From assembly GCF_000737695.1 (NCBI RefSeq), contig NZ_JPRM01000001.1:62001-126000 (forward strand): a stretch of 64,000 nt of DNA, in the 5' to 3' direction. The DNA comes from Flavobacterium hydatis. Lineage in GTDB: Bacteria > Bacteroidota > Bacteroidia > Flavobacteriales > Flavobacteriaceae. This document shows, piece by piece, positions 17,597-26,091 of this stretch (the first letter of the stretch is position 1; every line of letters begins with the position of its first letter). The notes beneath the pieces are model-generated. The model was given only the letters and a program-made list of their open reading frames with translations, made no database searches and was not told where the DNA came from. The translations under genes and the position numbers were made by a program.

Positions 17597-18346
17597 ATGA
17601 AAGTGAAAACAATTTTGGTGTCACAGCCTGAACCTAAAGTGGAAAACTCCCCTTATTTTGAGCTCCAACAGAAACACAAAATAAAAATTGATTTCAGACC
17701 TTTCATTCACGTGGAAGGAGTTAACGCTAAAGAGATTCGACTTCAAAAAATCGATCTTAATCATTACACTGCAATCATATTAACAAGCAGAAACGCTGTT
17801 GATCATTTTTTTAGAGTAGCTGAGGAAATGCGTTATAAAGTTCCTGAAGGATTAAAATATTTTTGTCAATCGGAAGCCGTTGCTTTTTACCTACAAAAAT
17901 ATGTAGTGTACAGAAAACGTAAAATTTATGTTGGTGCAAAAGATTTTGCAGATTTATCTCCATTAATCAAAAAGTACAAAGACGAAAAATTCTTACTACC
18001 AGCTTCTGATCAATTAAATGCGGATGCTCCTATTACTTTAAATAACTTAAAAGTAGATTGGACTCAAGCAATTTTTTACAAAACTGTAATGAGCGATTTA
18101 TCTGATTTGGCAGATGTTTATTATGACATCTTAGCTTTTTTCAGCCCAACGGGAATAAAATCATTATTTAAAAACTTTCCTGATTTCAAACAAAATGATA
18201 CTAGGATAGCAGTTTTTGGAAGCACGACTCAAAAAGAGGCTTTAGATTATGGTTTAAGAATAGATATTCTTGCTCCAACTCCAGAGACTCCATCAATGAC
18301 AATGGCATTAGAAAAATATATTGCTGAAGCAAATAAAGGAAAATAA
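17597..18346 (+). CDS. hemD: uroporphyrinogen-III synthase
   Basis: HemD closes and inverts ring D of hydroxymethylbilane to form uroporphyrinogen III, the last step common to haem, sirohaem and cobalamin. The 249-residue length and two-lobed pattern fit, with TAIILTSRNAVDHFF in the first lobe and AFFSPTGIKSLF followed by IAVFGSTTQKEALDYG in the second. Sequence conservation in this family is always low, so the call rests on these characteristic segments. It is co-transcribed with DUF4271 and ends at a terminator. Confidence 0.88.
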   Translation: MKVKTILVSQPEPKVENSPYFELQQKHKIKIDFRPFIHVEGVNAKEIRLQKIDLNHYTAIILTSRNAVDHFFRVAEEMRYKVPEGLKYFCQSEAVAFYLQKYVVYRKRKIYVGAKDFADLSPLIKKYKDEKFLLPASDQLNADAPITLNNLKVDWTQAIFYKTVMSDLSDLADVYYDILAFFSPTGIKSLFKNFPDFKQNDTRIAVFGSTTQKEALDYGLRIDILAPTPETPSMTMALEKYIAEANKGK

Positions 18347-18364
18347 TCCTTTTATCTAAATAAA

Positions 18365-18397
18365 TAAAAAAGCTGCGAAATTCGCGGCTTTTTTTAT
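18365..18397 (+). terminator. intrinsic terminator after hemD
   Basis: The stem AAAAAGCTGCGAA with TTCGCGGCTTTTT has one G-T wobble and is followed by more T residues. Confidence 0.85.
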
Positions 18398-18486
18398 GCT
18401 CAAATCCTAACTTCAAACAATACAAAAACCTACATCACTTATAACTTGAAATTTTTGTTTTATTTCAACTTTAATCCCAACCCATC

Positions 18487-18764
18487 TTTCTCAAAGTTCT
18501 AAACTTTGACAAAGATTCCGATTTCATTCTTCGACTCCGCCAGAATGAGATAATATCGGAGAAAAACTTTAAACTTGTGCTTTTATCAAAATAATAACCC
18601 AATAACAGATTACAAACACCAATAACACATTGCAGACATTGCCAACGGTTTCAACCGTTGGAGCGCAATGCATTTTCACAATCTGTACCGCACGGTTGAA
18701 ACCATGGGCTATAATAAAAATAGGATAGCTACTCGTGGAGATTTCTCCTTCGTCGAAATGACAA
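18487..18764. repeat. composite of dispersed palindromic repeats in the hemD-Lrp gap
   Basis: This 18.4-18.85 kb gap has no gene. It holds several hairpin-forming pieces: an imperfect palindrome around CAAAGTT-AACTTTG (18487-18517) that matches a perfect one at 60001-60030; a TTCGACTCCGCCAGAATGAG segment (18525-18550); an element bounded by GGTTTCAACC (18646-18655) and its inverted copy GGTTGAAACC (18692-18701); and GGAGATTTCTCCTTCGTCG (18738-18756). Pieces of this kind are scattered through flavobacterial genomes. No transposase is associated with them. Confidence 0.6.
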
Positions 18765-18802
18765 GTTTGGGATTGTTTTGTATAAAATTAAAGTTTTATC
18801 AT

Positions 18803-18810
18803 TAAATTTG
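18803..18810 (+). promoter_or_regulatory. -7 promoter element of the Lrp-type gene
   Basis: TAAATTTG is a perfect match, with TTTG at 18777-18780 as a possible -33 element (22-base spacer). Confidence 0.55.
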
Positions 18811-18858
18811 GTTTCTATCTTTAACCAAACTACTCAAATTAGTTTCAAATCACAATAC

Positions 18859-19329
18859 ATGAAAATCAACTCACTCGTTATAGAAATAGATGGTATCGAT
18901 AAAGAAATTTTGCGACACTTAATGGAGGATGCACGAAAACCAATATTACAGATTGCTAATAAAATCGGAATTTCGGGTGCAGCAATCCACCAGCGATTAC
19001 GCAAACTAGAACAATCGGGTGTAATATCTGGCTCAAAATTTACCGTAAACAATAAAGTTCTTGGATATAACACAATGGCGTTTGTAGGTGTATATCTTGA
19101 TAAAGCTGCACGAAATCCAGAAGCTGTAAGAGAATTAAAAAAAATACCTGAAGTTCTCGAATGCCACTACACAACAGGAAACTGGTCGATATTAATTAAA
19201 ATAATATGTCGTGACAACGAACATTTAATGCAGTTATTAAACACCAAAATTCAGGCAATTGAGGGCGTTTCCAGAACAGAAACCTTCATCTCGTTAGACC
19301 AACAAATCGACAGACAAATTCAGTTATAA
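18859..19329 (+). CDS. Lrp/AsnC-family transcriptional regulator
   Basis: The 156-residue product has an N-terminal winged helix-turn-helix (about 10-55, including ILRHLMEDARKP, then IANKIGISGAAIHQRLRKLEQSG) and a C-terminal RAM/AsnC ligand domain (about 70-150, with GVYLDKAARNP and ECHYTTGNWSILIKI). Such proteins form octamers that respond to amino acids. The frame extends upstream to a TTG at 18778, but that lies before the -7 element, so the ATG at 18859 is chosen. It stands alone and shares its terminator with a convergent exporter gene. Confidence 0.92.
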   Translation: MKINSLVIEIDGIDKEILRHLMEDARKPILQIANKIGISGAAIHQRLRKLEQSGVISGSKFTVNNKVLGYNTMAFVGVYLDKAARNPEAVRELKKIPEVLECHYTTGNWSILIKIICRDNEHLMQLLNTKIQAIEGVSRTETFISLDQQIDRQIQL

Positions 19330-19350
19330 CTTCCTGAAATATATTTATAA

Positions 19351-19378
19351 AAAAAGGAGAGATTAAATCTCTCCTTTT
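19351..19378. terminator. bidirectional terminator between the Lrp and MMPL genes
   Basis: AAAGGAGAGAT pairs with ATCTCTCCTTT with A and T runs on both sides. The stop codon of the minus-strand exporter gene lies in the loop, so its last residues are coded by one arm. Confidence 0.8.
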
Positions 19379-21729
19379 ATATTATCTTCTTTTTTTGCCT
19401 TTTTCTTTTCAAATGTCAATACCAAAGCTGGTAAGACTAATATGTTTGCAAACATCGCAAATGCCAGCGTACAGGAAATTAATCCTCCTAATGCGATTGT
19501 TCCGCTAAAGCTTGAAAGTGTAAACGTTGCAAATCCTAAGATCAATACAACCGAAGTATAAAAAGTACTTATTCCAGTTTCTCTTAATGCACTGAAAACT
19601 GATTTTTTCACCTTTCCATTATTCTGTAACAAATCATGTCGGTATTTTGCCATAAACTGAATTGCATTATCTACAGATATCCCAAATGCAATACTAAACA
19701 CTAATATTGTTGATGGCTTAAGCGGAATCCCAAAATACCCCATTAATCCAGATGTAATACAAAGTGGTAATATATTTGTTATAACCGAAGCAAAAACCAT
19801 TTTGAACGATCTGAACAAATACAACATAAGTACTGCAATAACAAAAATGGCAAAAATTAGTGATTCAATTAAATTATCTACTAAATATGAAGTCCCTTTC
19901 TGGAAAACTAATGCTTTACCTGTTATTGTAACTTCATAACGGTCTTTCGGAAAAATTTCATCTATTTTAGAATGAAGTTTCTTCTCGACTTTAGCCATTT
20001 CATCTGTACCTATATCTCTCATAAAAGTCGTGATTCGAGCGTATTGCCCTGTCGAATCTACGTAGCTTTTCATTAAATTGTCTTTGCTATTTTTGGTCGC
20101 ATTTTTAGCATACGTTAAAATAAATGTTTGCTCTTGCGAAGTTGGCAATTGGTAATATTCGGGATTACCATTATAAAAGGCTTGCTTTGAATACTTAACC
20201 AAATTTACTATAGAAACTGGTTTAGATAATTCTGGCATTCCTTCGATTGTAGCCTGCAACTCGTCCATTTTACGCATTGTCGATAATTTCATGACTCCTT
20301 TTTTATGTTTGGTGTCAATCATAATTTCTAATGGCATCACTCCATTAAATTCCTTTTCGTAAAACAAAATATCTTTAAAGAAAGAAGCGCTTTTTGGCAT
20401 TTCTCCAATCAAACTTCCAGAAACTTTCATTTGCGATACCCCAATAATACTAAACAGCAAAAGCAATCCGTAGATGGTATATATAACTTTACGTTTGTTT
20501 TTCACTACACTCTCTACCCAATCCAATAGTACCGAAATGTAGGTTTTAGTTAAATGATGCAAGTGTTTTTCTTTTGGAATCGACATAAAACTGTACACAA
20601 TTGGCACAATTAAAAGCGTTAGTAAATAAACCGAAATAACATTTATTGATGTTACTAATCCAAATTCAAAAAGTAAGTCATTGCCCGTAATCATAAAAGT
20701 CGCAAATCCCATTGCAGTAGTTAGATTCGTCATTAGAGTTGAAACTCCAATTTTAGAAATAATACGCTGTAATGCTTTTGCCTGATTGTTATGCAATTTT
20801 ATTTCCTGCTGGTATTTATTAATCAGGAAAATACAGTTGGTTATACCAATAACAATTATTAAAGGCGGAATTATAGCCGTTAAGATCGTGATTTTATAAT
20901 GAAATAATCCTAGTGTTCCAAAGGACCATATTACTCCGACAATTAAGATACAAACAGAAATAAAAGTAGCTCTGAACGAACGGAAAAAGAAAAAGAAAAT
21001 CAGAGAAACTGTAAGCAAAGCTGCGCCTATAAAAAGACCAATTTCGCCTTTCATGTTATCTGCATTGATCGTTCTGATGTAAGGCATTCCCGAAACACGC
21101 AAATCGATTCCGGTTGTTTTCTCAAACTTATCGATTTTAGGAACTAAATTTTCAAGAATAAACGTTTTTCTCTCCGCTGTATTTACAAGCTTTTTGTTCA
21201 TATAAACCGCAGACCGAATACTTCCGCTTTCTTTATTGAACAATAACCCTTCATAAAACGGCAAATTATGAAACAAGTCGTATTGTACCTTTTTTAGATA
21301 TTCAGGATCTAGTGCTTTTTTTTGATCAATAAACGGAGCTAGAACAAATTTTTCGTTTACAGTATCTTTTTCTAATTTCTTTAAATCATTTAAAGAAACC
21401 ACCAAATCAACTTCTTTAGATTTCTTTAGACCTGTCATTAATTCATTCCAGGCAGCGTAGTTTTTTGGTGTAAAAAAAGTTGGATCTTTAAAACCTATAA
21501 CGATAAGATTTCCTTCTTCTCCAAACTTATCTAAGAATTTTTGATAATCTTTATTTGCTATATGCTCTTTTGGAAGCAAGTTTGCCTCTGTATATGTCAT
21601 GGCAAGGTTTTTCCATTGATAGCCAAGGAAAAGTGTAATTGCAATAATAATCCCTAATATTAGGATTCTATTTTTAAGTATGATTCTGGCAATGGATTCC
21701 CAGAAACCTACATTTGATTTCTTTCTCAT
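19363..21729 (-). CDS. MMPL/RND-family exporter
   Basis: The 788-residue membrane protein has two copies of the unit of one TM, a large periplasmic loop and five TMs that defines RND/MMPL transporters. The first TM is near residues 18-36, the first five-helix block at about 225-365, a second single TM near 420, and the last block at about 630-770. These use proton flux to move lipids or hydrophobic compounds. No periplasmic adaptor or outer-membrane channel gene is adjacent, as in MMPL rather than AcrB-type systems. A GTG at 21768 would add 13 residues but lies upstream of a perfect -7 element, so the ATG at 21729 is used. Confidence 0.87.
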   Translation of the reverse strand: MRKKSNVGFWESIARIILKNRILILGIIIAITLFLGYQWKNLAMTYTEANLLPKEHIANKDYQKFLDKFGEEGNLIVIGFKDPTFFTPKNYAAWNELMTGLKKSKEVDLVVSLNDLKKLEKDTVNEKFVLAPFIDQKKALDPEYLKKVQYDLFHNLPFYEGLLFNKESGSIRSAVYMNKKLVNTAERKTFILENLVPKIDKFEKTTGIDLRVSGMPYIRTINADNMKGEIGLFIGAALLTVSLIFFFFFRSFRATFISVCILIVGVIWSFGTLGLFHYKITILTAIIPPLIIVIGITNCIFLINKYQQEIKLHNNQAKALQRIISKIGVSTLMTNLTTAMGFATFMITGNDLLFEFGLVTSINVISVYLLTLLIVPIVYSFMSIPKEKHLHHLTKTYISVLLDWVESVVKNKRKVIYTIYGLLLLFSIIGVSQMKVSGSLIGEMPKSASFFKDILFYEKEFNGVMPLEIMIDTKHKKGVMKLSTMRKMDELQATIEGMPELSKPVSIVNLVKYSKQAFYNGNPEYYQLPTSQEQTFILTYAKNATKNSKDNLMKSYVDSTGQYARITTFMRDIGTDEMAKVEKKLHSKIDEIFPKDRYEVTITGKALVFQKGTSYLVDNLIESLIFAIFVIAVLMLYLFRSFKMVFASVITNILPLCITSGLMGYFGIPLKPSTILVFSIAFGISVDNAIQFMAKYRHDLLQNNGKVKKSVFSALRETGISTFYTSVVLILGFATFTLSSFSGTIALGGLISCTLAFAMFANILVLPALVLTFEKKKAKKEDNIKGEI

Positions 21730-21749
21730 AAAAGTATTAAAAATGGTTG

Positions 21750-21757
21750 CAAATGTA
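21750..21757 (-). promoter_or_regulatory. -7 promoter element of the MMPL gene
   Basis: TACATTTG on the minus strand is a perfect match 20 bases before the ATG at 21729. It excludes the GTG at 21768 as the start. Confidence 0.6.
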
Positions 21758-21927
21758 GTGAAAAACACAGGAAAGGTTAAAATTTGAATGCACTTTTATA
21801 CTGATATTTATATAAATTATAGTTATTTTTTTACAATAAGTTAATTGAAATTGATACGATTTCTTAGCTACCTTTTCTCATATTTGTATTATTTTTGAGA
21901 AAATAATTACATTATTTAAAATATAGG

Positions 21928-24198
21928 ATGAAGAACTACAAAAACGCATTGTTTTATATAGGAGTAACCGGAGGTTTTACAGCTTTAATTTACTGGATCA
22001 TTACTAAAGGTAAATACTTAGAGGCAAATAAAACAATAGAAGTTGTAGGTACAGGAAAAGGTTCTTGGCAAGATTTTATTTCTTCGATGCAATCTAATTT
22101 TCAAGACCCACTGGCAATATTATTAGCCCAAATTATAACAATTATCTTTGTCGCCCGCTTTTTTGGGTGGATTTTCAAACGTATCGGGCAACCATCTGTA
22201 ATAGGCGAAATCATTGCTGGTATTGCTCTTGGTCCGTCCTTATTAGGCTTGTATTTCCCTGAATTTGCAATGGCGCTATTCCCTGTCGAATCTTTAGGAA
22301 ACTTAAAGTTTTTAAGTCAGATTGGTTTAATACTTTTCATGTTTGTAATAGGAATGGAACTCGACTTAAACGCATTAAAAAACAAGGCCAATGAAGCCGT
22401 TGTAATAAGTCACGCCAGTATAGTAATTCCTTTTGCATTAGGTATCGGGCTCGCTTATTTTGTATACAACCAATTTGCTCCCGAAGGTGTAAAATTCCTA
22501 TCCTTTAGTTTATTTATGGGAATCGCCATGAGCATTACGGCATTTCCCGTTTTAGCAAGAATCGTTCAGGAACGAGGTATTCATAAAACCAAATTAGGTA
22601 CAATTGTTATTACTTGTGCTGCTGCCGATGATATTACTGCCTGGTGTTTGCTTGCTGTGGTAATTGCTATTGTAAAAGCTGGGACTTTTGTTAGCTCAAT
22701 TTACATCATCTTTCTAGCAGTTATTTATGTTTTGGCAATGTTATACATTGTAAAACCATTCTTAAAAAGAATTGGTGATTTATACGGAGCAAAATCAAAT
22801 ATAGACAAACCTGTAGTTGCTATTTTTGTACTTACACTTATTGTTTCTTCATACGCTACTGAAGTTATTGGCATTCATGCTCTTTTTGGCGCATTTATGA
22901 CTGGAGCAATCATGCCTGATGTTCCTAAATTCCGAACCATGTTTATCGAGAAAGTCGAAGATGTATCGGTAATTTTATTACTACCGCTTTTCTTCGTTTT
23001 TACGGGTTTGAAAACCGAAATAGGACTTATAAATGATCCTTATTTATGGACAGTAACCGGAATGATTATCTTGGTAGCTGTTGTTGGGAAATTTTTCGGA
23101 AGCGCACTTGCAGCCAAATTCGTAGGACAAAGCTGGAAAGACAGCTTAACCATTGGAGCCTTAATGAATACAAGAGGTTTAATGGAACTCGTCGTGTTGA
23201 ATATAGGATTAGAGCTTAAAGTACTAACTCCAGAAGTTTTCACAATGATGGTTATCATGGCATTGGTAACTACTTTTATGACTGGGCCTGCTCTGGATTT
23301 AATCGATTTTGTGTTTAAAACCAAAGAAGCTCCTGTTCTCGAAACACCTTCGATTAGTAATAAATACCGAATTTTAATTTCGTTTGGAAACAACGAAAGA
23401 GGAAAGTCTCTTTTGCGATTGGCACATAGTATGGTCAAGAAACAGCAAGATAACTCTCAAGTTACAGCAATGCACTTATCTTTAAGCGACGAGATGCATG
23501 CTTTTAATATTGAAGATAAAGAGAAAGACAGTTTTATTCCGCTTGTCGAAGAATCAAAAATTCTTAAACAGGAAATCACCACTATTTTTAAAGCAACCAT
23601 AGACATCGAAAGCGATATTGCCGACATTGCCAATCAAGGTAATTACGATTTATTACTGGTTGGTTTAGGACAATCTATTTTTGAAGGAACATTATTAGGA
23701 AAAGTAATTGGTTTTACAACCCGAATTATTAATCCTGACAGGCTTATAGACAAGTTTATAGGTAAAGAAGGATTGTTCCAAAATTCTCCTTTTGACGAAA
23801 GAACCCGATTGATTGTTTCGAAAACCAAAATGCCTTTAGGTATATTGATTGACAAAGAATTGCAAAATGTAAATTACGTTTTTATACCAATCTTTAGTGT
23901 CGAAGATACGTTCTTGATAGATTATGCTCAGAAGCTAATTTTCAATAACAATTCACACATCATGATTCTTGATGTAAACGGAAACATAGAGTCTAATTTT
24001 GTAATTAAGAGTGCTATTAGTACCTTAGAGCAAAAATTCCCTAAAAACATATCAATGATGAGCGACCGCATCATCAAAAAGGAATTTTTAGATAAACAAG
24101 ACCTAATGATTATTAGTCTTGAAAGCTGGAAAGCCTTAGTCGATTCCAGAAGCACCTGGTTAAGCAATGTGCCTTCTGTATTAATTATTAAACCCTAA
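21928..24198 (+). CDS. cation/proton antiporter, CPA2 family, copy 1
   Basis: The 756-residue protein has an N-terminal TM (about 8-26), a CPA2/KefB-type exchanger domain of about 12 TMs (about 62-465) and a cytoplasmic C-terminal domain (about 478-755) resembling universal-stress-type folds. The ion-binding segment [10 protein letters not shown] is intact, as are [18 protein letters not shown] and [15 protein letters not shown]. It exchanges Na+ or K+ for protons across the inner membrane; the ion is not assignable. It is followed by an SMR gene after 3 bases and has a full-length paralogue at 26092 of identical length. Its upstream region shares TTCTCATATTTG with that of the paralogue. Confidence 0.9.
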   Translation: MKNYKNALFYIGVTGGFTALIYWIITKGKYLEANKTIEVVGTGKGSWQDFISSMQSNFQDPLAILLAQIITIIFVARFFGWIFKRIGQPSVIGEIIAGIALGPSLLGLYFPEFAMALFPVESLGNLKFLSQIGLILFMFVIGMELDLNALKNKANEAVVISHASIVIPFALGIGLAYFVYNQFAPEGVKFLSFSLFMGIAMSITAFPVLARIVQERGIHKTKLGTIVITCAAADDITAWCLLAVVIAIVKAGTFVSSIYIIFLAVIYVLAMLYIVKPFLKRIGDLYGAKSNIDKPVVAIFVLTLIVSSYATEVIGIHALFGAFMTGAIMPDVPKFRTMFIEKVEDVSVILLLPLFFVFTGLKTEIGLINDPYLWTVTGMIILVAVVGKFFGSALAAKFVGQSWKDSLTIGALMNTRGLMELVVLNIGLELKVLTPEVFTMMVIMALVTTFMTGPALDLIDFVFKTKEAPVLETPSISNKYRILISFGNNERGKSLLRLAHSMVKKQQDNSQVTAMHLSLSDEMHAFNIEDKEKDSFIPLVEESKILKQEITTIFKATIDIESDIADIANQGNYDLLLVGLGQSIFEGTLLGKVIGFTTRIINPDRLIDKFIGKEGLFQNSPFDERTRLIVSKTKMPLGILIDKELQNVNYVFIPIFSVEDTFLIDYAQKLIFNNNSHIMILDVNGNIESNFVIKSAISTLEQKFPKNISMMSDRIIKKEFLDKQDLMIISLESWKALVDSRSTWLSNVPSVLIIKP

Positions 24199-24201
24199 AA
24201 A

Positions 24202-24531
24202 ATGAATTGGATTTTACTTATAATAGCTGGGCTATTCGAAGTAGGTTTTGCCTCTTGTCTTGGCAAAGCCAAAGAAACATCCGGAATGGTATCGACCTAC
24301 TGGATGATTGGATTTTTTGTATGCCTTACTATAAGTATGGTGTTATTATTTAAAGCAACTCAGGTTTTACCTATAGGAACGGCTTATGCTGTCTGGACAG
24401 GAATTGGAGCTGTAGGAACTGTTTTGGTTGGGATTTTTATCTTTAAAGAACCAGCAACATTCTGGAGAATATTTTTCTTATCAACTTTAATAGCTTCAAT
24501 TATTGGGTTAAAATTTGTTTCTAGCCACTAA
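24202..24531 (+). CDS. small multidrug resistance (SMR) family exporter, SugE/Gdx-like
   Basis: The 109-residue protein has four TMs and the essential membrane Glu13 in WILLIIAGLFEVGFA. The GTAYAVWTGIGAVGTVLVG signature in TM3 is diagnostic for SMR proteins, and the SugE/Gdx subgroup exports guanidinium with proton exchange; the N-terminal segment looks closer to that subgroup than to EmrE. SMR proteins work as antiparallel dimers. It starts 3 bases after antiporter 1 and ends 4 bases before the kinase ATG, so it is inside one operon. Confidence 0.9.
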   Translation: MNWILLIIAGLFEVGFASCLGKAKETSGMVSTYWMIGFFVCLTISMVLLFKATQVLPIGTAYAVWTGIGAVGTVLVGIFIFKEPATFWRIFFLSTLIASIIGLKFVSSH

Positions 24532-24535
24532 TAAC

Positions 24536-25294
24536 ATGCAAACAAGCAATACTATAACTAATTTTCTACTAGCAATAATTCTTTTGCTAGTAGTTTTAAT
24601 TGGTTATATCGTTTATCAATTAATTCAATCCAGAAAAGCAAAAGAAATAGCCGAAAAGAATTTTTACTTACTCGAGATGAAAGTAAATGATTTGCAATTG
24701 GAAACATTAGAATCTAAACTAAATCCGCATCTTTTCAAGAATATTCTTAATTCGATTCAATCTCATGCGTACCAAACTTATTTTGCTCTGGACAAACTGG
24801 CAAATGTGCTAGATTATATTCTTTACGAAAGCAAAAAAAAACTTGTAACACCTAAAGAAGAAATCGAGTTTGCGCTGAATCTTATCGAAATCAATAAAAT
24901 AAAAATAAGCCCGCTTTTTGAATTAAAGGTGAAGACCATTATCGGTGAAGACGAAAAATTATATGACCAACCTTTACTCGCTCCTTTAATTTCTATCGAT
25001 TTAATCGAAAACGCCTTTAAACATGCCGATATACAAAATGCAGATGCTTTTATCTCGGTAATATTCGAATTTAAAGACAATCATTTTTCTTTGACGGTTT
25101 CTAATAAAATATCTGATAAAAAAGTATTAAAAAAAGAACGAAGCGGTATCGGAAACACCACATTAGAACAACGCTTAAAAATTATCTATAAAAATCAATT
25201 CAAACTTGATAAATTTGTAGAGAACGATATTTACATTGCTCATTTAAAAATAAATCTACTTGAATACAAAACTCAAATGCTTACTACTGGATGA
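24536..25294 (+). CDS. LytS/YehU-type sensor histidine kinase
   Basis: The 252-residue kinase has one N-terminal TM (about 9-29), a coiled linker and a His_kinase domain (PF06580 type) with the phospho-acceptor His65 in LNPHLFKNILNSI, followed by a HATPase core with LIENAFKHAD and SGIGNTTLEQRL. Lacking a sensory domain, it may respond to membrane state. The frame extends to a TTG at 24515 inside the SMR gene; the ATG at 24536 is preferred. The gene overlaps the next regulator gene by 35 bases, implying translational coupling. Confidence 0.9.
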   Translation: MQTSNTITNFLLAIILLLVVLIGYIVYQLIQSRKAKEIAEKNFYLLEMKVNDLQLETLESKLNPHLFKNILNSIQSHAYQTYFALDKLANVLDYILYESKKKLVTPKEEIEFALNLIEINKIKISPLFELKVKTIIGEDEKLYDQPLLAPLISIDLIENAFKHADIQNADAFISVIFEFKDNHFSLTVSNKISDKKVLKKERSGIGNTTLEQRLKIIYKNQFKLDKFVENDIYIAHLKINLLEYKTQMLTTG

Positions 25295-25979
25295 TGAGTT
25301 ACTTGGTTTAACTTATCTAAAGATGCTTTGCGAGCAAATTCCAGCATTAGAGATTGTAAAAACGTTTAATAATCCCGAAAAATTACTAGCCGAAATTCCT
25401 AATCTTGATTTCGATTTATTAATCTCAGATATCGAAATGCCGGGAATTGACGGATTGAGTCTTGCCAATTTACTTGAGAATAAATTAATCATTTTTTGTA
25501 CTGCCTATAAAGATTATGCTGCCGAAGCATTTAATATTGATGCTGTAGATTATATTACAAAGCCTGTAAAAATAGAACGTTTGCAAAAAGCAATTTCTAA
25601 AGCGCTTGAACAATTCAGCAAACCTGAGGCTACAAAAAAATTCATGCACTTAAACACCGACAAAGGCAAAACCTTATTGTATTTTAATCAAATTCAATAC
25701 ATAAAAACTGCCACAACAGATAGTCGGGATAAAACGGTGCTACTTACAGATGGTAGTGAGCTTACCTTAAAAAACATCAATTTTGACACCCTTTTAAAAC
25801 AATTACCAGACGCTCATTTTTGTCGGGTTAATAAAAAGGAAATCATTGCCATGAATGCTATACAATTCTTTAATCACAATGAAATTGTACTACTTCATCA
25901 GAAAAAAAACGGAGAAAATATCACTCTTTCTTTAAGTGAAACGTATCGATCAGACTTTTTACTTAAAGTAAAAATATAA
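25260..25979 (+). CDS. LytTR-family response regulator
   Basis: The 239-residue regulator has a receiver domain (acidic pocket Asp11/Asp12, phosphorylation site Asp57, Lys101 in ITKP) and a LytTR DNA-binding domain (about 140-238; HLNTDKGKTLLYFNQIQYI and FCRVNKKEIIAMNAI). The start is a TTG: no ATG lies between it and the first conserved strand CLLLDDE, and the gene overlaps the kinase gene by 35 bases. The likely target is the promoter of antiporter 2 just downstream, where a direct repeat of LytTR spacing occurs. Control of the operon itself is also possible. Confidence 0.92.
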   Translation: MNTKLKCLLLDDELLGLTYLKMLCEQIPALEIVKTFNNPEKLLAEIPNLDFDLLISDIEMPGIDGLSLANLLENKLIIFCTAYKDYAAEAFNIDAVDYITKPVKIERLQKAISKALEQFSKPEATKKFMHLNTDKGKTLLYFNQIQYIKTATTDSRDKTVLLTDGSELTLKNINFDTLLKQLPDAHFCRVNKKEIIAMNAIQFFNHNEIVLLHQKKNGENITLSLSETYRSDFLLKVKI

Positions 25980-26009
25980 CTTATTACAAAGTTTTTCCGT
26001 CTTATTACA
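25980..26009 (+). promoter_or_regulatory. LytTR-like direct repeat before antiporter 2
   Basis: The 9-mer CTTATTACA occurs at 25980-25988 and identically at 26001-26009, 21 bp start to start with a 12-bp spacer. LytTR regulators typically bind two 9-bp repeats with this spacing, placing both on one DNA face. The second copy ends about 50 bp before the putative -7 element (CATATTTG, 26060-26067) of antiporter 2. Confidence 0.5.
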
Positions 26010-26091
26010 TCAAAAGGGAATTAGCATCTGATTTACTTTTTTCCTTAAAAGTCACTTCTCATATTTGCACAATAAATCAAAATGACGTGAT

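Noticed and set aside
18347..18858. Possible insertion-sequence remnant after hemD
   Set aside because: The spacer has several palindromes but no transposase fragment, target duplication or long terminal inverted repeats.
23040..23438. 132-codon minus-strand frame inside antiporter 1
   Set aside because: It is opposite a conserved membrane-domain segment and has no similarity of its own; the paralogue at 26092 has no matching frame of the same extent.
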